The notes beneath the pieces are model-generated. The model did no database searches. It was not told where the DNA came from and worked only from the letters and a program-made list of their open reading frames with translations. The translations under genes were made by a program, and so were the position numbers. A stretch of 35,519 nt of DNA from Gammaproteobacteria bacterium (GTDB lineage: Bacteria > Pseudomonadota > Gammaproteobacteria > Legionellales > Legionellaceae), in contig JAPLRL010000047.1 in NCBI GenBank assembly GCA_026399205.1, forward strand, positions 1 through 35,519. Direction: 5' to 3'. Below, in pieces: positions 1 to 6,120 of this stretch (position 1 is the first letter of the stretch; every line of letters begins with the position of its first letter).

Positions 1-79
1 AGCGCCGGCGAAGGATCCCCCCCATAAATTGGCACAGTGCTTGTTGGAGGAGATCCCTCGCTGGCGCTCGGGATGACGT
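1..79. repeat. Family A palindromic element, left part cut by the window edge
   Basis: The stretch starts with agcgccggcgaaggatcc and ends with its imperfect reverse complement followed by ctcgggatgacgt, the same terminal sequence seen in the copies near 21.2 kb and 26.1 kb. The middle is longer and more diverged than in those copies. Only part of the left arm is inside the window. Confidence 0.7.
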
Positions 80-150
80 GTGCCTGGTTTGAAAATGGGC
101 AACTTAATCCGAGTTTATTGGAAACTGTTGCGGAAGGTCGGATTAATAAC

Positions 151-492
151 ATGACTGATGCTAAAAAAATGACGGAGGATCCTCAGCAACCATCCCCAGA
201 ACAATTATATGATCAAATAAAATCCAAAAACGAGAGTGGTGATGTCGATTTTAAATCGATATTTAAAGAACTCGAAACATCTTCGTCCGTGACTGACAAA
301 ATTTCCGGAAAATCTAGAGCTGGAAAAATAGTGACGGGTTATGCTAAATCTGCCTTAGAAGCCTTAAATGAAATTCCGCTTGTTAAACAAGCTGCAAGTG
401 TTGTGCTGTCGGCACCCCGCCGATGCCTTGAATATGCGCACTATTTGCCATTGCGATGGGATGACAGCATACACCCAATGATAGAAATATAG
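151..492 (+). CDS. Small hypothetical protein, 113 aa
   Basis: I do not recognise this protein. The frame is open from position 37, but the first codons lie in the family A repeat, and ATG at 151 has a GGAAGG-like ribosome site about 12 bases upstream, so 151 is preferred. The first 60 residues are polar and charged (Lys, Glu, Asp, Ser, Pro) and probably partly disordered. Residues about 55-95 form an amphipathic stretch with AKSALEALNEIP and VKQAASVVLSAP, then a short tail rich in aromatic residues. No signal peptide or clear membrane segment is seen. The gene converges on the methyltransferase gene, with 99 bases between them and no clear terminator. It could be the remains of a longer gene disrupted by the repeat at its 5' side. 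Confidence 0.45.
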   Translation: MTDAKKMTEDPQQPSPEQLYDQIKSKNESGDVDFKSIFKELETSSSVTDKISGKSRAGKIVTGYAKSALEALNEIPLVKQAASVVLSAPRRCLEYAHYLPLRWDDSIHPMIEI

Positions 493-591
493 TCCGTAGT
501 AAACATCGTTTTAGCATAAGGCTTCCTTATTTAAGGTCGAGAGTTCCGTTCAACTTTTTCTAAAGTAAAGTCATATGGGTATTTTGTCAAA

Positions 592-1308
592 TCAGAAGTT
601 CATTTCCCCCACCCATCCCCAATGTTCATTCCATACTTTGCGCGATAATAAATGTTCATGGGGTCTGGCCATGACTGTAGGATAAGCAATAATCAAGGTA
701 TTATTGCTGTTGGCTATAGGGATAACCAGCGTACAACCCTTAAAGATAGACTGAATGGTTTTAAATAACGGCAAGCTCTTTTTAGCATTGAGAATATTAA
801 CGACCATCATCCCGTCAGGGCAGAGTAGGTTGCGGCAATGTTGCCAAAATGAGGGGGCTAAACAGTCTTTAGGAAAATCTATGCCATCATGTAAATCAAC
901 CAATAGCGATCTGTATTGGCTTGGCGGGGATTGCACAAATGTTTCTGCGCGTTGGCCAATAATCGTTAACGTTTGAAGACGCTCCACATAGAAATAGCGG
1001 GTTGCAATATCAATAACTTCAGAGCTCGCCTCAACTGCTGTTAGGGTCGATTGCCCCAATGCCGGAAACAAGGCATGTGCAATGCCTGCGCCGCCTAGCC
1101 CCAATAAACAACACTCACCAGGCGTTGCCAAGATAAACTGTGTTACGGCGTTGATATAGCATAACCCGCCGCGTTCAGGATGGTGGCGGTTAATACGTGT
1201 TTGAATGATATTCCCACCAAAACTCAACCAGCGATAAGCGATATTCTGATAGACGCGATATCCGGAGGGAGACGTGTAGATGTTTCGACCAAACATGGTT
1301 TGCCACAT
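592..1308 (-). CDS. Spermidine-synthase-like class I methyltransferase fold protein, 238 aa
   Basis: The protein has the Rossmann-fold signature of the spermidine synthase/SAM methyltransferase superfamily: a glycine-rich loop LLGLGGAGIAHALF near residues 68-81, an acidic residue ending the second strand in AVEASSEVIDIA (about 90-101), and LLVDLHDG near 135 where the synthase active-site acid lies. The length is a little below that of true spermidine synthases (about 280 aa), and the canonical gate and substrate motifs are not obvious, so polyamine synthesis is not certain. This is a common pattern in SpeE-like proteins of unknown substrate. It is probably cytoplasmic. It lies 10 bases downstream of the 315-aa unknown gene on the same strand and is likely co-transcribed with it. 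Confidence 0.65.
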   Translation of the reverse strand: MWQTMFGRNIYTSPSGYRVYQNIAYRWLSFGGNIIQTRINRHHPERGGLCYINAVTQFILATPGECCLLGLGGAGIAHALFPALGQSTLTAVEASSEVIDIATRYFYVERLQTLTIIGQRAETFVQSPPSQYRSLLVDLHDGIDFPKDCLAPSFWQHCRNLLCPDGMMVVNILNAKKSLPLFKTIQSIFKGCTLVIPIANSNNTLIIAYPTVMARPHEHLLSRKVWNEHWGWVGEMNF

Positions 1309-1318
1309 TGTGGGCTAC

Positions 1319-2266
1319 TCAGTTTGGTCTGGGCGGTGATGGATGCCCCTGTGAAGTGGGGTGTCGCACCGGTAGAAATAGACTATTTGCGACAAGCGCA
1401 CTTTCACTAGACGTATGGCGCAGCGTGATCTGTCGAAGGGTGTCTGGCAAAGCCATGGTTTTGCGAATTTGTGACTGCAAAACACCATTCTGCAATAAAA
1501 GACTCTCCAGTGATTCTTCATTGATCATTAGCAGTGCGTTTAAAGGAATCTGATAAAAATCAAGTAAACTGCCTATGGTATAGTTTGCGACAAGTGGGTA
1601 GGGATTAAAAGGAAAAGGGGTAAGGTTGGGATGCTCAGGCATCTTGCGCTTCAGTTGGGTTAAATAATGGTTTTGAAACTCTCGAGCAAAAAGAAGAGGT
1701 TTTGCCTGTGCATGTTGTATTCTTGTTAATTGAATGGCGCATATATAAGCATCATCCAATATGGCAGGGTAACCTTTAGGAAGTCCTGTGAGGTGTTCTT
1801 TTATCAGGTTCACATAATAATCTTTGGTGTGATTGCCTAGGTTTTCTAATTTTTGACGTTGCTTGGCGTGTACATATACGGTGATGAGTTGAATATGTTT
1901 TATTAATTGAGGATCTGTAGGCGTTTCGTGCGTAGCATTGTTTACAGGGATAACGGGTCTTGGTTGACTACGTTTGGGTTCGAGCGTGTTATTTGTACTG
2001 TATAATTCCTCGATATCAAAAACGTAAAGATCGCTGGGTGAGATTGCGTTTTCTTGAGCAAAATACTCGTCGACCATGTTTTCATCGATTGCGTACTCGC
2101 CAGATAGGCCATTATGCATCATGACTGCTTTGAGCAGCAGTTGATTGCGATCGAGCAGCTTCTGGACGGAGTTGCCGTATGGAACAGCCAGATCCGCAAG
2201 GTTTTTATTTGAGCTGATCGTGCAGTGAACGGGTATTAGATCGTGCGTTGAAGGGGGAGGTGGCAT
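1319..2266 (-). CDS. Hypothetical protein, 315 aa
   Basis: No family is recognised. The N-terminus starts with a short proline run (PPPP). A segment around 105-125 is Pro/Asn-rich and linker-like, separating an N-terminal part from a helical middle (about 125-215) rich in Gln, Lys and Leu. The C-terminus is rich in Ser, His and Pro. No signal peptide or membrane segment is present, so it looks cytosolic or, if secreted, exported by a system without an N-terminal signal. In a Legionella-like genome such an orphan could be a type IV effector, but nothing in the sequence proves that. It is the first gene of a probable two-gene unit with the spermidine-synthase-like gene. Confidence 0.55.
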   Translation of the reverse strand: MPPPPSTHDLIPVHCTISSNKNLADLAVPYGNSVQKLLDRNQLLLKAVMMHNGLSGEYAIDENMVDEYFAQENAISPSDLYVFDIEELYSTNNTLEPKRSQPRPVIPVNNATHETPTDPQLIKHIQLITVYVHAKQRQKLENLGNHTKDYYVNLIKEHLTGLPKGYPAILDDAYICAIQLTRIQHAQAKPLLFAREFQNHYLTQLKRKMPEHPNLTPFPFNPYPLVANYTIGSLLDFYQIPLNALLMINEESLESLLLQNGVLQSQIRKTMALPDTLRQITLRHTSSESALVANSLFLPVRHPTSQGHPSPPRPN

Positions 2267-2311
2267 AATAAGCGGCTCAAGTGGTATTCAATTTATCATG
2301 ATGTGAATCAT

Positions 2312-2337
2312 AATTCCATTTAGGAAAAAATGGAATT
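2312..2337. other. Short inverted repeat upstream of the 315-aa gene
   Basis: AATTCCATT and AATGGAATT form 9-bp arms around an 8-base A-rich loop, 46 bases upstream of the start at 2266. It could be an operator or part of a promoter region. There is no T-run typical of a terminator. Confidence 0.3.
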
Positions 2338-2435
2338 AAATTTAGGAAAAATCACAGCAACAACAGCCGTGAACGATGAGGCTTAGTATTGTGTTTACAT
2401 ATAAGATATACTATATTATATATAACTACCCAGGT

Positions 2436-2521
2436 ACGTCATCCTGAGCGTAGCGAAGGATCTCAATTTGACAAAGATCTAGCCAAATTCAGGAGGTCCT
2501 TCACTGCGTTCAGGATGACGT
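2436..2521. repeat. Family A palindromic element, diverged intergenic copy
   Basis: It begins acgtcatcctgagcgtagcg and ends with the imperfect reverse complement ttcactgcgttcaggatgac plus gt. It is 86 bp, against 71 bp for the copies inside genes, with a different centre. It occupies most of the 336-base gap 2267-2602 between divergent genes. It is flanked by A/T-rich arms gatatactata (2405-2415) and tatagtatatc (2577-2587) that are reverse complements of each other. The second arm lies just before the antitoxin gene, where an operator would be expected. Confidence 0.7.
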
Positions 2522-2602
2522 TTGTTCGTTGTGAGTGCTAATAAAACAAACTTATCCACAACAGGAGTTACTATTATATAGTATATCTAAGCGAGGCGTC
2601 TG

Positions 2603-2836
2603 ATGAGTAAAGTTCTGATATCTATACCAGATAAAATTGCATCTCGAATGAGATCAGCTATTCCACAACGACAACGTAGTGGCGTTATTGTTCATCTCAT
2701 TGAAAAAGAAATAGAAAGGCGTGAAAAAGCGCTTTATGATTGCGCCGCAGCAGTTGAAAAAGATCATGCTTTAAATGAAGACATGCAAGCGTGGGATGTG
2801 ACACTTCAAGATGGACTAGAAGATGAATCGAGGTGA
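2603..2836 (+). CDS. MazE/PemI- or CopG-like antitoxin, 77 aa
   Basis: This is a small DNA-binding-type antitoxin gene directly in front of a MazF-family toxin gene. The first 45 residues (MSKVLISIPDKIASRMRSAI then a basic QRQRSG turn and a helix VIVHLIEKEIERRE) fit a ribbon-helix-helix fold: a short beta strand followed by two helices. The acidic C-terminal third (EKDHALNEDMQAWDVTLQD) would be the segment that wraps and inhibits the toxin. The stop overlaps the toxin start by 14 bases, so the pair is translationally coupled. An A/T-rich inverted arm ends 15 bases upstream of the ATG and may be the autoregulatory operator. The ribbon-helix-helix class is read from pattern only. Confidence 0.75.
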   Translation: MSKVLISIPDKIASRMRSAIPQRQRSGVIVHLIEKEIERREKALYDCAAAVEKDHALNEDMQAWDVTLQDGLEDESR

Positions 2837-3143
2837 TATCTATTGGGTTAATCTTGATCCGACAGAAGGCTCAGAAATAAATAAATTACGTCCTTGCGTT
2901 TTAGTGGGGGCAACGCCCATCAATCAAGCTCGACATACGGTGGTGGTTGTGCCTTTGTCTACTTGCGCAAAAGCGAGACCTCCTATTACGATTTCAGTTT
3001 CATGTCTAGGAAAACAAGTTACGGCAGTCTGCGATCAAATTCGAACAGTTGATAAAGGTAGATTAAAAAATAGTGCTGGCGAACTCACAGAAAAAGATTT
3101 AAATTCACTGGATGATGGCTTACGTAAAATTTTATGTCTATAA
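2823..3143 (+). CDS. mazF: MazF/PemK-family endoribonuclease toxin, 106 aa
   Basis: The N-terminus MNRGDIYWVNLDPTEGSE followed by NKLRPCVLVG is the classic PemK/MazF start. VVVVPLST (about residues 39-46) matches the second conserved strand with the catalytic Ser/Thr region, and VCDQIRTVDKGRL (about 70-82) is the third conserved block. The family forms SH3-barrel dimers that cut mRNA at short specific sites. The length is normal. The gene overlaps the antitoxin gene and stops only 15 bases before dapA, with the dapA ribosome site (GTAAGGAGC) in between, so toxin and dapA may share a transcript. The RNA target cannot be inferred from sequence. Confidence 0.92.
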   Translation: MNRGDIYWVNLDPTEGSEINKLRPCVLVGATPINQARHTVVVVPLSTCAKARPPITISVSCLGKQVTAVCDQIRTVDKGRLKNSAGELTEKDLNSLDDGLRKILCL

Positions 3144-3158
3144 AGGTAAGGAGCAACA

Positions 3159-4034
3159 ATGTTTAAAGGCAGTTTGGTCGCACTGGTCACCCCTTTCAAA
3201 CAAGATAAAATTGATGTTCCTGCGCTGTGTGAGCTGGTGGAGTTTCACATTTCCGAAGGAACGCACGGCCTTGTTGCGGCAGGGACAACCGGTGAATCTG
3301 GCACCTTATCACATTCAGAAAAAATAGAAGTGATTAAAACAGTCATAAAGGCAGCGAAAGGGCGGGTTCCGGTGATTGCAGGAACAGCTTGTAATGCGAC
3401 AGCAGACTGTATTGCTTTGACGCGTGAAGCCATGGAATTGGGCGCCCACGCTGCACTCATCATGACCCCTGCTTATATTAAGCCGACACAAGAGGGGCTT
3501 TATTTACATTATTCGCATATCGCACAAGCCGTCGGGCTCCCTATTATTCTTTACAATGTGCCCTCTAGAACGGCAAGTGATATACTGCCTGAGACCGTGG
3601 CGAGACTTGCCGCGATTTCTAATATTGTTGGCATCAAAGAAGCAACAGGACAATTAGAGCGCTTTCATGCCATTCGCGAATTAACAGAAGGCAAGCTCAC
3701 CATTTTTAGTGGTGATGATATAACAGGTGCAGAATGGGTGTTGGCAGGCGCGCATGGGATTATTTCGGTCACGGCCAATGTGGCCCCAAAACTGATGGCC
3801 AGGTTGGTTGATATGGGTCTTGATCACAATGAAAAAGAAACACGTGCATTGCAGGCGGCATTACTGCCTTTACATCAAGCGTTATTTTGTGAATCAAACC
3901 CCATCCCCGTGAAATGGGTGCTCTCTAGAATGGGACGCATTCAACCCGAATTACGCTTGCCATTGACGCAACTCACTCCGCGCAACCAAGAAAAATTAGA
4001 AATTATTTTAGAAAAACTTGCTTTAATGCATTAG
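3159..4034 (+). CDS. dapA: 4-hydroxy-tetrahydrodipicolinate synthase, 291 aa
   Basis: DapA condenses pyruvate with aspartate semialdehyde, the first committed step to diaminopimelate and lysine, and is needed for peptidoglycan. It is a cytosolic TIM barrel. The family motifs are present: GTTGES at residues 42-47, Tyr106, Tyr132 and Arg137 in YNVPSR, and the Schiff-base Lys160 in GIKEATG. Length and start are typical, and the ribosome site GTAAGGAGC precedes the ATG by about 7 bases. The mazEF pair lies immediately upstream and a BamC-like lipoprotein gene follows after 8 bases, as in the dapA-bamC order of Escherichia coli. No lysine riboswitch is seen upstream. Confidence 0.96.
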   Translation: MFKGSLVALVTPFKQDKIDVPALCELVEFHISEGTHGLVAAGTTGESGTLSHSEKIEVIKTVIKAAKGRVPVIAGTACNATADCIALTREAMELGAHAALIMTPAYIKPTQEGLYLHYSHIAQAVGLPIILYNVPSRTASDILPETVARLAAISNIVGIKEATGQLERFHAIRELTEGKLTIFSGDDITGAEWVLAGAHGIISVTANVAPKLMARLVDMGLDHNEKETRALQAALLPLHQALFCESNPIPVKWVLSRMGRIQPELRLPLTQLTPRNQEKLEIILEKLALMH

Positions 4035-4042
4035 GACTTATC

Positions 4043-4252
4043 ATGAACCGTTTTATGTTTTGTTTAAGCTGTTGTCTGTTCCTCAGCGCCTGCTCACCTT
4101 TCGCGAGCAACGCTGAAACTGAATATTTAAAAAGCAACAATGGCCCCTTGATTCAGGTGCCACCACCCTTGGCTAAGCAATCGGTTAGTCAATATTATAT
4201 TTTACCAACGCCGCAGGGTAATTCTGACGTGAGTATTGTGCCGCCTAAGTAG
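4043..4252 (+). CDS. Short BamC-like (NlpB-like) outer-membrane lipoprotein, 69 aa
   Basis: Residues 1-16 form a lipoprotein signal with lipobox LSAC and the lipidated Cys at 17. The mature part reads like the extended N-terminal segment of BamC: Tyr-Leu followed by GPLIQVPPPLA, then QYYILP and a final IVPP. That segment is what binds BamD in the E. coli BAM complex. The two globular helix-grip domains of BamC (another 270 or so residues) are absent, and no sequence after the stop could encode them. Position right after dapA supports the BamC assignment. It may be a minimal BamC that keeps only the BamD-binding segment. The alternative is an unrelated small Pro-rich lipoprotein. Confidence 0.65.
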   Translation: MNRFMFCLSCCLFLSACSPFASNAETEYLKSNNGPLIQVPPPLAKQSVSQYYILPTPQGNSDVSIVPPK

Positions 4253-4601
4253 GGTTATGTAATCCACCTGCTTGATACCCTGGATCTGTCGCCGCAGGCA
4301 AACAAGACGAACCCGGAGAAAAAAAGCTCATCGCCATGAGTGCGACTTGAGAGGCATTTGTCATCAGCACGGTCACTGTGGTGAGACCTACCAGTAAGAG
4401 CAGCATACTATACTTGGACAACTGAGTAGGATGAGCTGCGAGCAAAAGGTTAGCCATTAATGGTGACTGGGGTGGCATATCTGTCTGACTACTGACTTCA
4501 TACTTTATCGGCTCTAATTGCTCCTCTTCTTCTTCGATCATCAAGTTGTAAGGAGACGAAGCCCTCGATTGGTAGGTAACAACTGCCTTACCTCCATTCA
4601 A
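4245..4601 (-). CDS. Hypothetical membrane-anchored protein, 118 aa, possible paralogue fragment
   Basis: No family is recognised. An acidic run EEEEEQLE at about 23-30 is followed by a Pro/Ser segment, a membrane stretch around 64-80 (SMLLLLVGLTTVTVLM) and a tail MSFFSPGSSCLPAATDPGYQ. This layout (acidic run, membrane segment, FF...LPAA tail) matches the C-terminal third of the divergent 339-aa protein at 4903-5922, so it may be a shortened paralogue. Its 3' end overlaps the end of the BamC-like gene on the other strand by 8 bases. The codon pattern is not clearly different from its neighbours. It could be a degraded gene. Confidence 0.45.
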   Translation of the reverse strand: MNGGKAVVTYQSRASSPYNLMIEEEEEQLEPIKYEVSSQTDMPPQSPLMANLLLAAHPTQLSKYSMLLLLVGLTTVTVLMTNASQVALMAMSFFSPGSSCLPAATDPGYQAGGLHNPT

Positions 4602-4745
4602 AATAATCGTTTTAATAAACTTTACTTGGATAAAGCAATACTTGGCAATCTGAGATAGTGCTGATGGGCCCTGGCATAGTGACGCTCTTAAATTAAGGTA
4701 AATAATTAATCAACTACACAGAAGTTAGTCACTTTAGTCAATTGG

Positions 4746-4762
4746 CGCACTAATATAGTGCG
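4746..4762. other. Small palindrome in the divergent promoter region
   Basis: CGCACTA and TAGTGCG form 7-bp arms around ATA. It lies six bases before the long palindrome, between two divergent genes, so it is a possible operator. Confidence 0.3.
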
Positions 4763-4767
4763 TTAAT

Positions 4768-4835
4768 ATCCGAGCCGCGACCGTTAGGGAGCGGAAATTT
4801 TAAAACTTCCGCTCCCTGACGGTCGCGGCTCGGAT
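4768..4835. repeat. Family C long palindrome, copy 1 (68 bp)
   Basis: Two 34-base arms with no spacer, starting atccgagccgcgaccg and centred on an A/T core. The arms match at 32 of 34 positions, and both mismatches would be G-U pairs in RNA. A second copy lies at 23919-23982. The gap 4602-4902 around it holds only this element, the small palindrome at 4746-4762 and A/T-rich sequence that may include promoters for both divergent genes. Confidence 0.85.
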
Positions 4836-4902
4836 TCCTCAGTTGCAATTATTTTATACATAATGTATAGTTTTGATTTTTTATTGAACAAATGGATCCA
4901 TC

Positions 4903-5922
4903 ATGCCTAAACACGGTGATAAGTTAGACGAAAACCTCTATTTCTGTATGTATCCCATCACGCTTGCAACATACCCGGAGTTAGAAAAACTAGTCAAAGC
5001 AGCTACGTTTGATTTTAATAATGAGGCTGATCTTGCGAATGTGTTAGGATGTTCAATTGAGCATTTAAATGCCTTAATAGATTCAAATCCACAGACAACA
5101 TCAGAAAAGTATTCAACGGGCGGAATGAGGGCTTTACTGCATATTTTTGAACAATTTAAAAGAAATGTTGAGGGATATTACACAGATGAACATAGTTGTT
5201 ATTTAGCTTGTTTTTCATGTAAAAAACCGCAAAACACGTTTTCTTTTAAACGCGATGCGGCAGATATAGAAATGATGGTTGGGGTGTTATCTGCCCCTGA
5301 TTTAGATTATACCGTTCACTTAGGGATTCAACGCAGCCTTTGTTATGCATTAAAAGGTAATCCTTATCATCCTCATTTAGCGATGCGTTTACATGGTTCA
5401 GCGGCTCAATTTATCTCAGAGGCTGACCCAAGTAAACAATTTATGGTAACCAATCCACTTCGACATATGCGTATTATTTTTGAGCGATCACTAGGCAAGG
5501 AGGCGCTGTGTCTTGTTTCAAAGTATCAGTTAGCACCACTAAGAGCACAATTGCAAATTGCACCATGTCCGACTGCAACGTATTTACAAACGTTTCATCT
5601 CGAGGAGTTAGAGGAGGATGATGAGCATGTTGCTATCAAGTTAAGTGTTTTATCACAACAGGCTACTCCTGCGTTAATTGAGGAACCGGCCCTCGAGCAA
5701 CAAAGGGGGTTGTTCTTGCATGTTTTGATGGGCTCTCCGCGATTACTGGTCGGTGGCGTTGGTTTGCTTTTGAGCCTGGGTTGTATGATCCAAAGGGGGT
5801 CGGTTAGTTTACAAGAAGACGGAAAGGTGCTGATTAACCTTATCAGGCGAGGGGGTGCTTTTTTTCTGCCTGCTGCTAATCAAGATGCGCCTGATCAGTC
5901 CGTGTTATCTTCTCAGCTGTAG
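4903..5922 (+). CDS. Hypothetical protein with C-terminal membrane segment, 339 aa
   Basis: I do not recognise a family. The first 250 residues look like a soluble alpha/beta or all-helical domain with several Cys residues (HSCYLACFSCKK near 97-108) and a conserved-looking NPLRHMRIIFERSLGKEAL near 187-205. Then comes an acidic stretch LEELEEDDEH (about 230-239), a membrane segment around 281-296 (LLVGGVGLLLSLGCMI) and a tail GGAFFLPAANQD. There is no N-terminal signal, so it would be tail-anchored. A large cytosol-type domain with a tail anchor fits a host-membrane-targeted effector in this kind of organism, but that is inference. The minus-strand 118-aa protein upstream shares the C-terminal layout. 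Confidence 0.6.
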   Translation: MPKHGDKLDENLYFCMYPITLATYPELEKLVKAATFDFNNEADLANVLGCSIEHLNALIDSNPQTTSEKYSTGGMRALLHIFEQFKRNVEGYYTDEHSCYLACFSCKKPQNTFSFKRDAADIEMMVGVLSAPDLDYTVHLGIQRSLCYALKGNPYHPHLAMRLHGSAAQFISEADPSKQFMVTNPLRHMRIIFERSLGKEALCLVSKYQLAPLRAQLQIAPCPTATYLQTFHLEELEEDDEHVAIKLSVLSQQATPALIEEPALEQQRGLFLHVLMGSPRLLVGGVGLLLSLGCMIQRGSVSLQEDGKVLINLIRRGGAFFLPAANQDAPDQSVLSSQL

Positions 5923-5940
5923 GATAGTGGTAGGGTTGCT

Positions 5941-6094
5941 GTAGGGTGGGCAAAGGAGCCCTGCGATAAGCCTTCTCGTTAATGTGGGCTTTTGGGCGAC
6001 GTGCCCACCGGTAGCGAAGAGCCACCGGTGGGCACGTCGCCCGCGGGCTTGCAGTAACCGGAAAGTTCATCGTGGGCTCCTTTGTCCACCCTAC
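5941..6094. repeat. Family B palindromic element, intergenic copy (about 154 bp)
   Basis: The outer arms are gtagggtgggcaaaggagcc and ggctcctttgtccaccctac. Inner arms gggcgacgtgcccaccggt and accggtgggcacgtcgccc make a second long stem with a GTAGCGAAGAGCC-type loop. The copy fills the space between the ends of two convergent genes, where a strong stem could also stop transcription from both sides. The related copy lies inside mccA at 9380-9562. Confidence 0.85.
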
Positions 6095-6120
6095 AATGAT
6101 CTAATACTCCGATCAGCAGA

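Noticed and set aside
3159-3159. Lysine riboswitch or attenuator in front of dapA
   Set aside because: Only 15 bases separate it from the toxin stop, and no structured leader is possible there.
5876-6070. 64-aa minus-strand ORF over the intergenic family B copy
   Set aside because: It is made almost entirely of repeat sequence and overlaps the end of the 339-aa gene; it has no ribosome site and no homology other than to the repeat reading in MccA.
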